DNA of 64,000 nucleotides from Bacteroidota bacterium (lineage in GTDB: Bacteria > Bacteroidota > Bacteroidia > Cytophagales > Cyclobacteriaceae): assembly GCA_018267215.1 (NCBI GenBank), contig JAFDYX010000002.1:62001-126000 (forward strand). The letters are read 5' to 3'. The position numbers and the translations under genes are program-made. The notes beneath the pieces are model-generated. The model was not told the DNA's origin, searched no databases, and was given only the letters and a program-made list of their open reading frames with translations. Position 1 is the first letter of the stretch. Every line of letters starts with the position of its first letter. This document shows, one piece after another, positions 1 through 7,859 of this stretch.

Positions 1-1334
1 ATGGCAAATTGAAACACAACCAAGCCACTGCGGATGCCCTTGCTTTTAAAACCAGCTCTGATTTTTCCTTTCAATACTTCCACCGCGCTAAACGATGTCA
101 GATAAAAGGCCGGGTAGCTGCCGGCCAATACACCTACTAACAGCAGCAGCGCAAAAATCCCTCCGATGAAAAGCGGATTGAGTAAGTCGCGGAATACTAA
201 TTCTTTTCCGGCCAATGTATTAAATGAGGGCAACAGCAAATAACAAAGTCCAATAGACAGAATGATGGCCAGCAAACTGTATAGCATGGACTCCGAAAGA
301 AACTGCAACACCATCTGGCTGCGCAGCGACCCCAGTGTTTTGCGTAATCCCACTTCTTTGGCACGCCCGGCCGACTGTGCTGTGGACATATTCATAAAGT
401 TGATGCAGGCAATGATGATAATGAAAAGGCCAATGCCTCCAAAAAAATAAATATACATCATACTCCCACCCGGCTCTAAGTCGCCTTGCGAGGTAGAGTG
501 CAGGTGGATGTCGGTTATCTTTGTCGTGTAATATCCGTATGCCCCTCCTGCTTTGCGAAAGTCTTCCAGGCTGGTGCCCATAAAACGTTGCACTTCCGGG
601 CCTACATACTTCACTACCAGCCCTTCAAATTTTTTCTCCACATCGGTTATGTTAGCGTGTGGCCGCAGTGTGAAATAGGTGTAAAGACTATTGCTTAACC
701 ATTCTTGCGACTTCTTCAGGTAAGGCGATGAAGAGGCAGAAATCAGCGCATTGAAAATAAAGTGTGAGTTGCCCGGGCAGTCGGCAGCCACCCCGGTAAC
801 TTTAAACGCTTTCTTGTCATTTCCTATGGATAAAATTTTTTCGAGTGGATTTTCATTTCCAAAGTATTTCTTGGCCAGTTTTTCTGTCAGTACAATAGAG
901 TTGGGATCTTTTAAAGCTGTGGAGGGATTGCCCGACAAAAGTTTAAATGAAAAGAAGCTAAAGAAGTTGCTATCTACATGGAAGACTTTGTCTTCCAAAA
1001 AAATCAGGTTTCCATTCCTAAAAGTAGGACGGCTGAGTTCGTCTATCCGCAAAGATGACTCAACTTCGGGTATATCTGTTACTAGGGCTGCCGCCATAGG
1101 CGGGCAGGTAGTTGTGGTGTGGATGTCTTGTCCTCCTACCTTACCATGCAAGTCCATCTGATAAATTCGGTCGGCATGAGCATGAAACTGATCGTAACTG
1201 AACTCGTGGATGATATACAATGAAATGAGCAGGCAGGTGGTAATGCCAATGGTCATTCCCAGTATATTAATACCGGCAAAAAATTTTCGTTTAAGAATGT
1301 TGCGGATGGCAATGTTAAAATAATTTTTCAGCAT
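1..1334 (-). CDS. ABC transporter permease, MacB/FtsX family (3' end cut by window edge)
   Basis: The minus-strand frame is open from an ATG at 1334 to the left edge, giving 444 residues without a stop. The N-terminus (MLKNYFNIAIRNILKRKFFA) followed by a hydrophobic helix, then the EFSYDQFH and DRIYQ segments, is typical of the MacB periplasmic-core domain of Bacteroidota two-FtsX-domain permeases. Around residues 290-420 come the membrane helices of the first FtsX domain, including NMSTAQSAGRAKEVGLRKTLG and SYPAFYLTSF. A second FtsX domain should lie beyond the edge. Such permeases pair with a LolD/MacB-type ATPase and export peptides, lipids or drugs, or act as mechanotransmitters. It follows the adaptor and ATPase genes on the same strand but is separated from them by a terminator and has its own putative enhancer sites at 1495-1528. 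The substrate is unknown. Confidence 0.9.
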   Translation of the reverse strand, partial: MLKNYFNIAIRNILKRKFFAGINILGMTIGITTCLLISLYIIHEFSYDQFHAHADRIYQMDLHGKVGGQDIHTTTTCPPMAAALVTDIPEVESSLRIDELSRPTFRNGNLIFLEDKVFHVDSNFFSFFSFKLLSGNPSTALKDPNSIVLTEKLAKKYFGNENPLEKILSIGNDKKAFKVTGVAADCPGNSHFIFNALISASSSPYLKKSQEWLSNSLYTYFTLRPHANITDVEKKFEGLVVKYVGPEVQRFMGTSLEDFRKAGGAYGYYTTKITDIHLHSTSQGDLEPGGSMMYIYFFGGIGLFIIIIACINFMNMSTAQSAGRAKEVGLRKTLGSLRSQMVLQFLSESMLYSLLAIILSIGLCYLLLPSFNTLAGKELVFRDLLNPLFIGGIFALLLLVGVLAGSYPAFYLTSFSAVEVLKGKIRAGFKSKGIRSGLVVFQFA

Positions 1335-1416
1335 GGGGTTTGATTTTATGCTTGTTCCACGTACTTAACAACAATGACGATAGGATGCACCATTTGTTAC
1401 AATAGTTGCATGCCTT

Positions 1417-1432
1417 TTCAAAGATTATGCCT
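1417..1432 (-). promoter_or_regulatory. Weak sigma-54 -24/-12 candidate for the permease
   Basis: The minus strand reads AGGCATAATCTTTGAA. It keeps the GG of the -24 element and the TTTG of the -12 element at the right spacing, but A replaces the usual C after TTTG. It lies 62 bp downstream of the tandem palindromes at 1495-1528 and about 80 bp upstream of the permease ATG. It was found by eye; the spacing is suggestive and the match is poor. Confidence 0.3.
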
Positions 1433-1494
1433 GATGCATATAGTGAAGAATCCAATCAAAAAAAGAAGATAGAAAACAATCTGAGCGCAAGTTC

Positions 1495-1528
1495 TGTTCA
1501 TAAACGAACAGAGGTGTGTTCGTAAACG
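1495..1528 (-). promoter_or_regulatory. Tandem dyads, probable enhancer sites for the sigma-54 response regulator
   Basis: TGTTCATAAACGAACA (1495-1510) is an imperfect 16-bp palindrome. A second copy, TGTTCGTAAACG with a degraded right arm, starts 22 bp later at 1517. The architecture GTYCR-N4-YGRAC is the same as in the pair at 3883-3918. The rest of the 1335-1661 gene-free stretch holds the weak promoter candidate at 1417 and the terminator at 1601; I see no gene there. That the response regulator at 4030 binds here is inferred from the shared motif. Confidence 0.5.
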
Positions 1529-1600
1529 GGTTATCATGACAAACAATTTCAACATATCAATGGAGTGATGGAGAGAGAAAAGACAGAAGCCATCACCATC

Positions 1601-1631
1601 AAAAAAAGCCCTGAACACGCAGGGCTTTTTT
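1601..1631 (-). terminator. Rho-independent terminator after the ABC ATPase
   Basis: GCCCTG (1608-1613), loop AACACG, CAGGGC (1620-1625) is a perfect 6-bp GC-rich stem flanked by seven A and six T. Read on the minus strand, it ends in a run of seven T, 31 bp after the ATPase stop codon. The flanking A/T runs could make it bidirectional. It separates the adaptor-ATPase transcript from the permease gene. Confidence 0.85.
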
Positions 1632-1661
1632 ACTTTTAACTAAACCTATGAGAAACCTTTA

Positions 1662-2351
1662 TCAGATGTGAAAATGTTCTTTGATGTTTTCGGTTACAAC
1701 TTTTCCGTCAAAGAGGTTAACGATGCGGTGCGCATAGTTGGCATCGTAAGGTGAGTGGGTCACCATCAAAACCGTAGTGCCTTCTTCATTCAGTTGCGAA
1801 AGTAGTTTCATCACCTCTTCGCCATTGGCAGAATCGAGGTTACCGGTGGGTTCGTCAGCCAGGATTACTTTGGGTTTTGCTACGATGGCACGCGAGATGG
1901 CCACGCGTTGCTGCTGCCCGCCCGAAAGTTGCTGGGGGAAATGGTTTCTGCGGTGCATAATGTTCATGCGCTCCAGCACTTCCTCCACTCTCTTTTTGCG
2001 TTCTTCAGAAGGTACTTTCATATACAGCAGCGGCAATTCTACATTTTCAAATACCGTCAGTTCATCTATCAGGTTAAAGCTTTGGAAGACAAAGCCTATC
2101 GAGCCTTTGCGCAACTGCGCACGCTGCCGCTCCGAATACTTCGATACTTCGTGGTCGCCAAAATAATATTCGCCACCGCTCGGGTTGTCCAGCAAGCCGA
2201 GGATATTCAACAGCGTAGATTTTCCACAGCCCGAAGGCCCCATGATGGCCACAAACTCGCCATCTTTAATTTCCATGTTGATGCTGTTCAGTGCCGTTGT
2301 TTCCACTTCTTCGGTAGTGTAAACTTTTTCGAGATTTTTTAAGCGTATCAT
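1662..2351 (-). CDS. ABC transporter ATP-binding protein, MacB/LolD type
   Basis: This 229-residue single-domain ATPase has every expected motif: Walker A GPSGCGKST (38-46), Q-loop Q90, signature LSGGQ (142-146), Walker B VILADEP (162-168) and H-loop H199. The length and the sequence around the signature fit the MacB/LolD/FtsE group, which powers FtsX-type permeases rather than classical pumps with large transmembrane domains. It lies between the HlyD-type adaptor upstream (171-bp gap) and the MacB-like permease downstream, so the three genes probably form one tripartite efflux or lipoprotein-handling system. It is likely transcribed from the sigma-54 promoter upstream of the adaptor and ends at the terminator at 1601-1631. 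Confidence 0.95.
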   Translation of the reverse strand: MIRLKNLEKVYTTEEVETTALNSINMEIKDGEFVAIMGPSGCGKSTLLNILGLLDNPSGGEYYFGDHEVSKYSERQRAQLRKGSIGFVFQSFNLIDELTVFENVELPLLYMKVPSEERKKRVEEVLERMNIMHRRNHFPQQLSGGQQQRVAISRAIVAKPKVILADEPTGNLDSANGEEVMKLLSQLNEEGTTVLMVTHSPYDANYAHRIVNLFDGKVVTENIKEHFHI

Positions 2352-2522
2352 AGTTGGGTGGGTTTCAATTTTTGAAAGTTTCTATTCGTATGTTTTTGTG
2401 AGTGCTTGCTTTTTAAAGTAGTTATGTTTCAAATATGTCTTATGACGCTCCAGCGTTTCATTTTGTTGCATCACTGTCAAAAATATTCTTAATTCTATAT
2501 TCTATATTCTCATGTATCACTA

Positions 2523-3776
2523 TTAATTCAATATCAACACATCGTTGTTACCAAAATTTTCGTACGAGGAGGTGATCACCAGATCGCCCGGCTTCAGTCC
2601 TTCTAATACTTCAAAATATTCTGACCCCATCTTGCGGCCTAATTTTATATTGCGCTTCACCGCGTGGTCGCTGCCTTCCATAATAAATACCCAGTTGCCG
2701 CCCGTGTCTTTGTAAAATCCGCCCATCGGCAACAGTAGCTCTTGCGAAGGTTGCCCCAACTCAATTTTCATACGAAGCGATTGCCCTCTGCGGATTCCCT
2801 GTGGTATCTCTCCCACAAAATCCATATCCACTTCAAACCGGCCGTTAACAATATTGGGATAAATGTATTTGATCTCCAGTTGATAGTTCTTTTGGTCGAA
2901 CTCGGTGGTGGCAGGTAAGCCAACAGCTATTCTTGGCAAATACAATTCATCTATGGGCACGCGCACTTTATAGCTGCCTACAATATCCACCTGCCCTACG
3001 CGCTGGGCGGTATTGACGGCTTGGCCTATTTCCCAGTGGGCTGTGGTCGTAAGCTGCCCGTCAATCGGTGATTTGATAGACAGGTTATCTAAAATTTTTC
3101 CGAGGCCATCCAAGTTAAGCATCATGCGCTGGAGCGAAATATTCAAATCTTTGATTTGCTCGATACGGTTGATGGAGTCGTTGCGATATACTTCGTAAGT
3201 AATTTTTCTGCGCTGCACATTATATTTATAATCGGCATCTGTCCTTTCGAAATCCTGGCGGGCAATTAATTTTTTTTCGTACAGTTTTTTCTGGCGTTCG
3301 TATTGCGGGCCGAGGATGGCCAGTTGGTTATCAATCAGCGCTAACTGCTGTCGCTGGTCCAAATCATTTTTGGTGATATTCAACCGTGTGTCGCGTGCGC
3401 GGTTGATGCTTTCGTTCAGAGTAGCCTCCTGGCTCAACACAGAAAGCTCGCGGTTCAGATTAGAGAGATCCATGATGACGTCTCCCTTCTTCAGCAGCGT
3501 GCCGCTCTCTTTATAAATTTTTTTGATATTCCCTCCTTCTATGGCATCGAGGTAAACGGTGCGCGCAGGTTCTACCGTGCCGGTTTGGGGAATGTACTCT
3601 TTGAAGAGCCCCATCTTCACTTCGGAAATCGTGAGCTTGTCTTTGTCTGTTTTTAGTTTAGACCTGCGGTCGGCAAAAATAAATTGATAGGCTATGAACA
3701 CCACCAACGCAGTGGCTCCCGTGTAGGTCAAAATTTTTTTGACGGTAAATCTCTTTTTCTCAATCTTCTTGTCCAT
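2523..3776 (-). CDS. HlyD/MacA-family periplasmic adaptor (membrane fusion protein)
   Basis: The product has 417 residues. A basic N-terminus (MDKKIEKKRFTVKK) leads into one membrane anchor at about 13-35. Next come a barrel-sandwich/lipoyl half (EPARTVYLDAIEGGNIKKIY), a long alpha-helical hairpin rich in Q, R and L (about 110-230), the second lipoyl half (LSIKSPIDGQL) and C-terminal beta-barrel and membrane-proximal domains ending in a GLKPGDLVI-type motif. This is the MacA/HlyD order, so it should link the inner-membrane ATPase and permease to an outer-membrane channel, although no TolC-like gene is nearby. It is the first gene of the unit and has the best sigma-54 promoter of the window 40 bp upstream. 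The gap to the ATPase holds only a short TTCTATA repeat (about 2491-2512) and a 12-bp dyad. Confidence 0.93.
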   Translation of the reverse strand: MDKKIEKKRFTVKKILTYTGATALVVFIAYQFIFADRRSKLKTDKDKLTISEVKMGLFKEYIPQTGTVEPARTVYLDAIEGGNIKKIYKESGTLLKKGDVIMDLSNLNRELSVLSQEATLNESINRARDTRLNITKNDLDQRQQLALIDNQLAILGPQYERQKKLYEKKLIARQDFERTDADYKYNVQRRKITYEVYRNDSINRIEQIKDLNISLQRMMLNLDGLGKILDNLSIKSPIDGQLTTTAHWEIGQAVNTAQRVGQVDIVGSYKVRVPIDELYLPRIAVGLPATTEFDQKNYQLEIKYIYPNIVNGRFEVDMDFVGEIPQGIRRGQSLRMKIELGQPSQELLLPMGGFYKDTGGNWVFIMEGSDHAVKRNIKLGRKMGSEYFEVLEGLKPGDLVITSSYENFGNNDVLILN

Positions 3777-3815
3777 GAATGGGCGTTCTTTTTTTATTGT
3801 TGATGTATGCCTATA

Positions 3816-3831
3816 GCCAAGTTATGTGCCA
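3816..3831 (-). promoter_or_regulatory. Probable sigma-54 promoter of the efflux genes
   Basis: The minus strand reads TGGCACATAACTTGGC. TGGCAC is a perfect -24 half and TTG lies at the correct -12 distance; the base after it is G rather than the consensus C. Transcription would start near 3805, about 28 nt before the adaptor ATG. Paired palindromes lie 52 bp further upstream, as expected for an enhancer-dependent promoter, and the divergent neighbour encodes a sigma-54 activator. Confidence 0.65.
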
Positions 3832-3882
3832 ACAAAATTATGGGCAAAACAAGCTGTTATCGCGGTTTAGCCTGCTTCAGTC

Positions 3883-3918
3883 AGTTCAAATATGAACGAA
3901 TATGTCCGCATACGGACA
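3883..3918. promoter_or_regulatory. Tandem palindromes, probable upstream activating sites
   Basis: Two dyads lie 20 bp apart: AGTTCAAATATGAACG (3883-3898) and TGTCCGCATACGGACA (3903-3918). The second extends to perfect 10-bp arms around CATA (3901-3920 and flanks). Both fit GTYCR-N4-YGRAC, as do the sites at 1495-1528. Two palindromes about two helical turns apart, upstream of a -24/-12 element, is the classic layout for an NtrC-type dimer-of-dimers. They lie between the divergent adaptor and response-regulator genes and could serve both. Confidence 0.65.
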
Positions 3919-4029
3919 TATTTTTTAATTTTGAAAACTGGAAAACAACGAATTTGAAACAAAAACAAAGCCGCCCGGTTGCGGTATCAATATTGTGATC
4001 TGGTTATAGAAAACTTTTGCTTTTCATTT

Positions 4030-5415
4030 ATGACTGAAACCAAACACGGAAAAATCCTGATCGTTGACGACAACGAAGATTTGCTGAAAGCTGCCAAGAT
4101 ATTTTTGAAAAGACATTTTGCCCAAGTAGATGTTGAGAAAAACCCCGACAGCCTACCCACCTTAATGGCTCACGAAGATTATGACGTGATTTTGCTCGAC
4201 ATGAATTTTACCAAAGACGTAAGCAGCGGCAGCGAAGGGTACTACTGGCTTCAGAAAATTCTCGACATAGACCCATCGGCCGTAGTCGTTCTAATTACTG
4301 CCTATGGCGATGTGCAGATGGCCGTTAAAGCCATCAAAGCAGGTGCTACGGATTTTGTGCTAAAACCATGGGAAAATGAAAAATTGTTGGCCACACTTTT
4401 TTCTTCTATGCGGCTGCGCGAAACACGCGATGAAGTAGAAACACTGAAAATAAAAAATCAGGAGATCAACCAGGCGCTCAACGAAAAGTTTAGCGACATC
4501 ATCGGCCAAAGCCAGACCATGCAAAAGATTTTTCAAACGGTAGAGCGTGTAGCTCAAACCGATGCCAACGTGTTGATATTAGGAGAGAATGGAACCGGCA
4601 AGGAGATGATTGCCCGCGCCATCCACCGCAACTCGCCCAGAAAAAATGAGTCGTTTGTTTCTGTTGATCTGGGTTCTGTAACCGAAACACTCTTCGAAAG
4701 CGAACTGTTCGGCCACAAGAAAGGCGCGTTTACCGATGCCAAGGAAGACCGCATGGGACGTTTTGAGTTGGCCAACAGCGGCACACTTTTCTTAGATGAA
4801 ATCGGAAATTTATCCATGCCGTTGCAAGCAAAATTGCTTACTGTTTTGCAAAACAGGAAAGTGAGCCGCGTGGGTGCCAACAAGGAAGTGCCGGTCAATA
4901 TCCGGTTGATCTGTGCTACCAACTTGCCGCTTTATGAAATGGTAAAAGAAAATAAATTCAGGCAAGACTTGCTGTACCGGGTCAACACCATCGAGATCGA
5001 AATCCCGCCCTTGCGCGAGCGCCCCGAAGACATTCCCCTGCTGGCCCATCATTTTTTGAAAGCCTACAATGCCAAGTACGGCAAAAACATTTCGCGCCTC
5101 AGCGATGGAGCGCTGGCAAGAATGAACAAACACACTTGGCCGGGGAACATACGCGAACTGCAACATGCCTTGGAGCGGGCTGTCATCATGAGCGGTTCGT
5201 CTGTGCTGCAGCCCGAAGATTTTAATCTGAACGCAGCCAATTCAAAAGAAAGTGAAACCGGTTTAAGCCTCGATGCGTTCAATCTGGAAGAAGTGGAAAA
5301 ATTATTGATCCGCAAGGTGCTTAAAAAATATAATGGCAACATTACACAAGCCGCCACAGAGTTAGGGCTAACGCGATCTTCACTTTACAGACGATTAGAA
5401 AAACATGGACTATAA
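4030..5415 (+). CDS. Sigma-54-dependent response regulator (NtrC/AtoC family)
   Basis: I start at ATG 4030 because the receiver domain begins a few residues later; this gives 461 residues. Receiver domain about 8-125: acidic pocket D13/D14, phospho-acceptor D57 (VILLDM), K112. AAA+ domain about 155-390: Walker A GENGTGKE (185-192), the sigma-54 contact loop GAFTDA (232-237) in place of the classical GAFTGA, Walker B GTLFLDEIGN (251-260) and an arginine-rich sensor region. A FIS-type helix-turn-helix closes the protein (NITQAATELGLTRSSLYRRL). It activates sigma-54 promoters after phosphorylation, almost certainly by the kinase 81 bp downstream. Its divergent position relative to the adaptor, and the shared palindromes, point to the efflux genes as targets. 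Confidence 0.96.
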   Translation: MTETKHGKILIVDDNEDLLKAAKIFLKRHFAQVDVEKNPDSLPTLMAHEDYDVILLDMNFTKDVSSGSEGYYWLQKILDIDPSAVVVLITAYGDVQMAVKAIKAGATDFVLKPWENEKLLATLFSSMRLRETRDEVETLKIKNQEINQALNEKFSDIIGQSQTMQKIFQTVERVAQTDANVLILGENGTGKEMIARAIHRNSPRKNESFVSVDLGSVTETLFESELFGHKKGAFTDAKEDRMGRFELANSGTLFLDEIGNLSMPLQAKLLTVLQNRKVSRVGANKEVPVNIRLICATNLPLYEMVKENKFRQDLLYRVNTIEIEIPPLRERPEDIPLLAHHFLKAYNAKYGKNISRLSDGALARMNKHTWPGNIRELQHALERAVIMSGSSVLQPEDFNLNAANSKESETGLSLDAFNLEEVEKLLIRKVLKKYNGNITQAATELGLTRSSLYRRLEKHGL

Positions 5416-5420
5416 TTTAA

Positions 5421-5490
5421 TTGTCAACAGACTACTGTCCACTGTCGACAGCAAGGAAAAACAGTGGACTGTCAACTGTGGACTGTCAAC
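5421..5490. repeat. Cluster of GTGGACTGTCAAC repeats between regulator and kinase
   Basis: GTGGACTGTCAAC occurs twice in tandem with a 14-bp period (5464-5476 and 5478-5490). Upstream lie a reverse-complement relative (GTCCACTG, 5438-5445, pairing with CAGTGGAC, 5462-5469) and a further TTGTCAACAG (5421-5430). The inverted pair could form an 8-bp stem with a 16-nt loop in the mRNA between the two genes. Function unknown; it could be a small dispersed repeat or an expression-balancing hairpin. Confidence 0.6.
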
Positions 5491-5496
5491 CAAATT

Positions 5497-6834
5497 ATGA
5501 AAGATTTTCGTATACGTGTTCTGATCCGGGTAGCGCTGCTGGGTTTATCCATGGCTCTATTTGTGTTCATGCTCTCGCATCCTTACATGTTCTTCGCTGC
5601 CGGCCTGAATCTGGTGGTAATTGTTTTGCAGTTATTGGAACTGTACCGATTTGTATCTCTCACCAACCGCAAACTCACCCGTTTTCTGGAGTCGGTACGG
5701 TATTCTGATTTTATTTCGGGTTTCACTGCCGACAATAAACTCGGTAAAAGTTTTAAAAACCTCAACACTGCCTTCAATGAAGTGTTCGAAGCTTTTAGAA
5801 AAGCACGATCAGAAAAGGAAGAGCACTGGCAATACCTTAACACCATCGTGCAGCAGGTGCGTACCGGCATTATCTCCTTCGATGCCGAAGGAAACGTGCA
5901 ACTGATGAATGCCAACGCCAAACGTTTTGCAAACGAAGCAAACCTGAAGAACATCCACGACCTGGCTGCAAAAAATAAAAAACTGTATTTAGCTTTGATG
6001 GAAGTACAAAGCGGAAAAAGCACGCTCTACAAAACAAATGATTTTCTGTTGACACTTCAGGCTACCGAGTTACGCATGCACGGCAGCCTGATCAAAATCA
6101 TTACCCTGCAAAACATTCAAACCGAACTGCAGCGGCAGGAGTTGGAGGCCTGGCAAAACCTCACCCGTGTGTTGCGGCATGAAATCATGAACTCCATTAC
6201 GCCCATTTCATCGCTTACCTCCACCTTGCGCGAAATACTCAGCCATGAGTTGATCAAAAAAGACGATAGCTTTCAGATAAATGCCGACACAGCCGATGAT
6301 CTGAAAGAAGGATTGGCCACCATCGAAGGCCGGAGCAAAGGCTTGATTAAATTTATTGATGCTTACCGCGAATACACTTCTCTGCCTCAGCCTAAATTTA
6401 AAACCATCTTGCTCAAAGAATTGATTGAGCACACCGCCCAACTGATGCGACAAGAGTTGAAGAAAACAACCATTCAGTTTACCGCCCTCTGCGAATCGGA
6501 ATACCTGACCATTCAGGCCGATGCAGAAATGATCGAGCAGGTGCTGATCAACTTAGTAAAAAATGCCATGGAAGCGCTGGCCGATAAGGAATATGGAAAA
6601 ATAGAGCTAACCGGAAAATACACAGGCACGCATGTAGTCGTAGAAGTGGCCGACAACGGGCCGGGCATCATCCCCGAAGCTATCCATCGAATTTTCGTTC
6701 CTTTTTTTACGACTAAAAAATCCGGCTCGGGCATTGGTCTGGCGCTGTCAAGACAGATTATGCAAATGCACAATGGCTCACTAACGGTGGAGTCAACACC
6801 AGATGTAAAAACGGTGTTTACGCTTAGGTTCTGA
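5497..6834 (+). CDS. Sensor histidine kinase (NtrY-like), partner of the sigma-54 regulator
   Basis: The start is placed at ATG 5497 (MKDFRIRVLIRV), because the 33 bp of open frame before it lie inside the GTGGACTGTC repeats. The protein has 445 residues. Two closely spaced membrane helices (about 8-26 and 29-49) leave almost no periplasmic loop. A linker and PAS-like region (about 110-205) follow, then an H-box with H228 (LRHEIMNSITPISSL), N-box (LVNLVKNAMEAL), G1 (DNGPGI) and G2 (GSGIGLALS). The absence of an external sensor domain suggests that the signal arises in or at the membrane, as in envelope-stress kinases. It follows the response regulator on the same strand and is presumably co-transcribed. 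Confidence 0.95.
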   Translation: MKDFRIRVLIRVALLGLSMALFVFMLSHPYMFFAAGLNLVVIVLQLLELYRFVSLTNRKLTRFLESVRYSDFISGFTADNKLGKSFKNLNTAFNEVFEAFRKARSEKEEHWQYLNTIVQQVRTGIISFDAEGNVQLMNANAKRFANEANLKNIHDLAAKNKKLYLALMEVQSGKSTLYKTNDFLLTLQATELRMHGSLIKIITLQNIQTELQRQELEAWQNLTRVLRHEIMNSITPISSLTSTLREILSHELIKKDDSFQINADTADDLKEGLATIEGRSKGLIKFIDAYREYTSLPQPKFKTILLKELIEHTAQLMRQELKKTTIQFTALCESEYLTIQADAEMIEQVLINLVKNAMEALADKEYGKIELTGKYTGTHVVVEVADNGPGIIPEAIHRIFVPFFTTKKSGSGIGLALSRQIMQMHNGSLTVESTPDVKTVFTLRF

Positions 6835-6848
6835 GAAAAATGGTTAGC

Positions 6849-7235
6849 TCAGTGTGAAATCTTCCTGCTCCCGATCAGCCGCTTGTCAAGCCAGTTTAAA
6901 AAGAGAATGAATACAATAGCAAAACTAATCAGCGGAGCATGGCTTGCCAGAAATGAAAACTTGCCAAACGAAATTTTAAATCCTGTAATGGCAACGACAT
7001 AACCCAATACAAAAACAAAAATGCCCAAGCCCCCAAAGAGAATCAGTTTATCCCAATCAAAAGTTTTTTTAGAGGTCAAGGCAATGGATGAAACGCGTAC
7101 TACAAAATCATCAGGGAGTTTTAAGCTAGGCTCTTTTCTAACTGCACTAAAAACCACTCGGTAAGCCTCGGCATCAGTTCCTTCAGGTATACAGCCCGAT
7201 TCAATTTGGTTTTGTATCAACTCGTCTTTGTTCAT
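6849..7235 (-). CDS. Small two-helix membrane protein, putative anti-sigma partner
   Basis: The product has 128 residues: a soluble N-terminal half (about 1-60, rich in acidic residues) and two membrane helices (about 63-85 and 96-113), ending in a basic tail. Its ATG overlaps the stop codon of the ECF sigma factor (ATGA at 7232-7235), so the two are translationally coupled. A cytoplasmic N-terminus plus membrane segments immediately after an ECF sigma gene fits an anti-sigma factor. No zinc-binding HxxxCxxC motif is present, so this rests mainly on context. It ends 15 bp from the convergent kinase gene. Confidence 0.75.
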   Translation of the reverse strand: MNKDELIQNQIESGCIPEGTDAEAYRVVFSAVRKEPSLKLPDDFVVRVSSIALTSKKTFDWDKLILFGGLGIFVFVLGYVVAITGFKISFGKFSFLASHAPLISFAIVFILFLNWLDKRLIGSRKISH

Positions 7236-7810
7236 ACTTCTTTAGCAAGATAGGTTTTTACTTTTTCTTTTAATAAGTGCCGCGCCCGAAACAGATAGTT
7301 TTTTACCGTGCCTTCGGGCATGCCGGTAGCCTGGCCAATCTCTGCGTAGTTCATGTCTTCCAAATGATAAAGTGTCAGCACGATTTTATATTGAGGCGGA
7401 AGTTGGTCTATCATCTTCATAGTCAGTTCCTCCATTTCAATATCGTGAAGAGTTTCATGCGGGTTGCTGTCTGAAATAAACTGTTCGGCAAAATTTTTGT
7501 CTTCGGGTAAATCGGCTATCATTATTTTCTTTTTCCGCAAATGGTTGATGGCATGGCGGTAGGCAATCGTGGCAATCCATGTACTCAGTTTAGACTGAAA
7601 ATTAAATTCTGAAATTTTATCGTACACCTTCAAAAAAACATCTTGGCAGATTTCTTCTAAATCTTCAGGGTTGTTTACCAATCTACCTACCATGTGTGCT
7701 ACCAGCCGCTGATGCTTGCGTATGAGCAGCTCAAAAGCGGGTTGGTTGCCTTGGGCCACCTGCGAGGCCAGCGCCTGATCGTCATTCATTTCGGAGTGAG
7801 ACGCAGGCAC
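7232..7810 (-). CDS. ECF-type RNA polymerase sigma factor
   Basis: The 192-residue protein has sigma region 2 (about 25-95, including DVFLKVYDKI and a W-containing -10 recognition helix STWIATIAYRHAINHLRK) and region 4 (about 135-185: LPPQYKIVLTLYHLEDMNYAEIGQATG with a helix-turn-helix). No region 3 or extra C-terminal domain is present, as is normal for ECF factors. An internal ATG at 7789 (MNDDQALASQV) is an equally good start and resembles relatives more closely. The downstream overlapping gene may encode its inhibitor, and a dyad lies upstream in the divergent promoter region. Targets are unknown. Confidence 0.93.
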   Translation of the reverse strand: MPASHSEMNDDQALASQVAQGNQPAFELLIRKHQRLVAHMVGRLVNNPEDLEEICQDVFLKVYDKISEFNFQSKLSTWIATIAYRHAINHLRKKKIMIADLPEDKNFAEQFISDSNPHETLHDIEMEELTMKMIDQLPPQYKIVLTLYHLEDMNYAEIGQATGMPEGTVKNYLFRARHLLKEKVKTYLAKEV

Positions 7811-7859
7811 TGGTTAAAATGTTGCAGCCTCTCTAAAAAAAATCAATAAATTAAGGTAG

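Noticed and set aside
262-1161. Three open frames on the plus strand (62, 70 and 136 codons) at the left edge
   Set aside because: They are antisense to an uninterrupted minus-strand MacB-like permease with clear family motifs.
1418-1618. A 66-codon minus-strand frame
   Set aside because: It overlaps the terminator hairpin and the enhancer palindromes, and its sequence resembles no protein family.
2445-2456. ACGCTCCAGCGT dyad as a terminator or operator
   Set aside because: It has only 5-bp arms with a 2-nt spacer and no T-run, in the short gap between adaptor and ATPase; probably chance.
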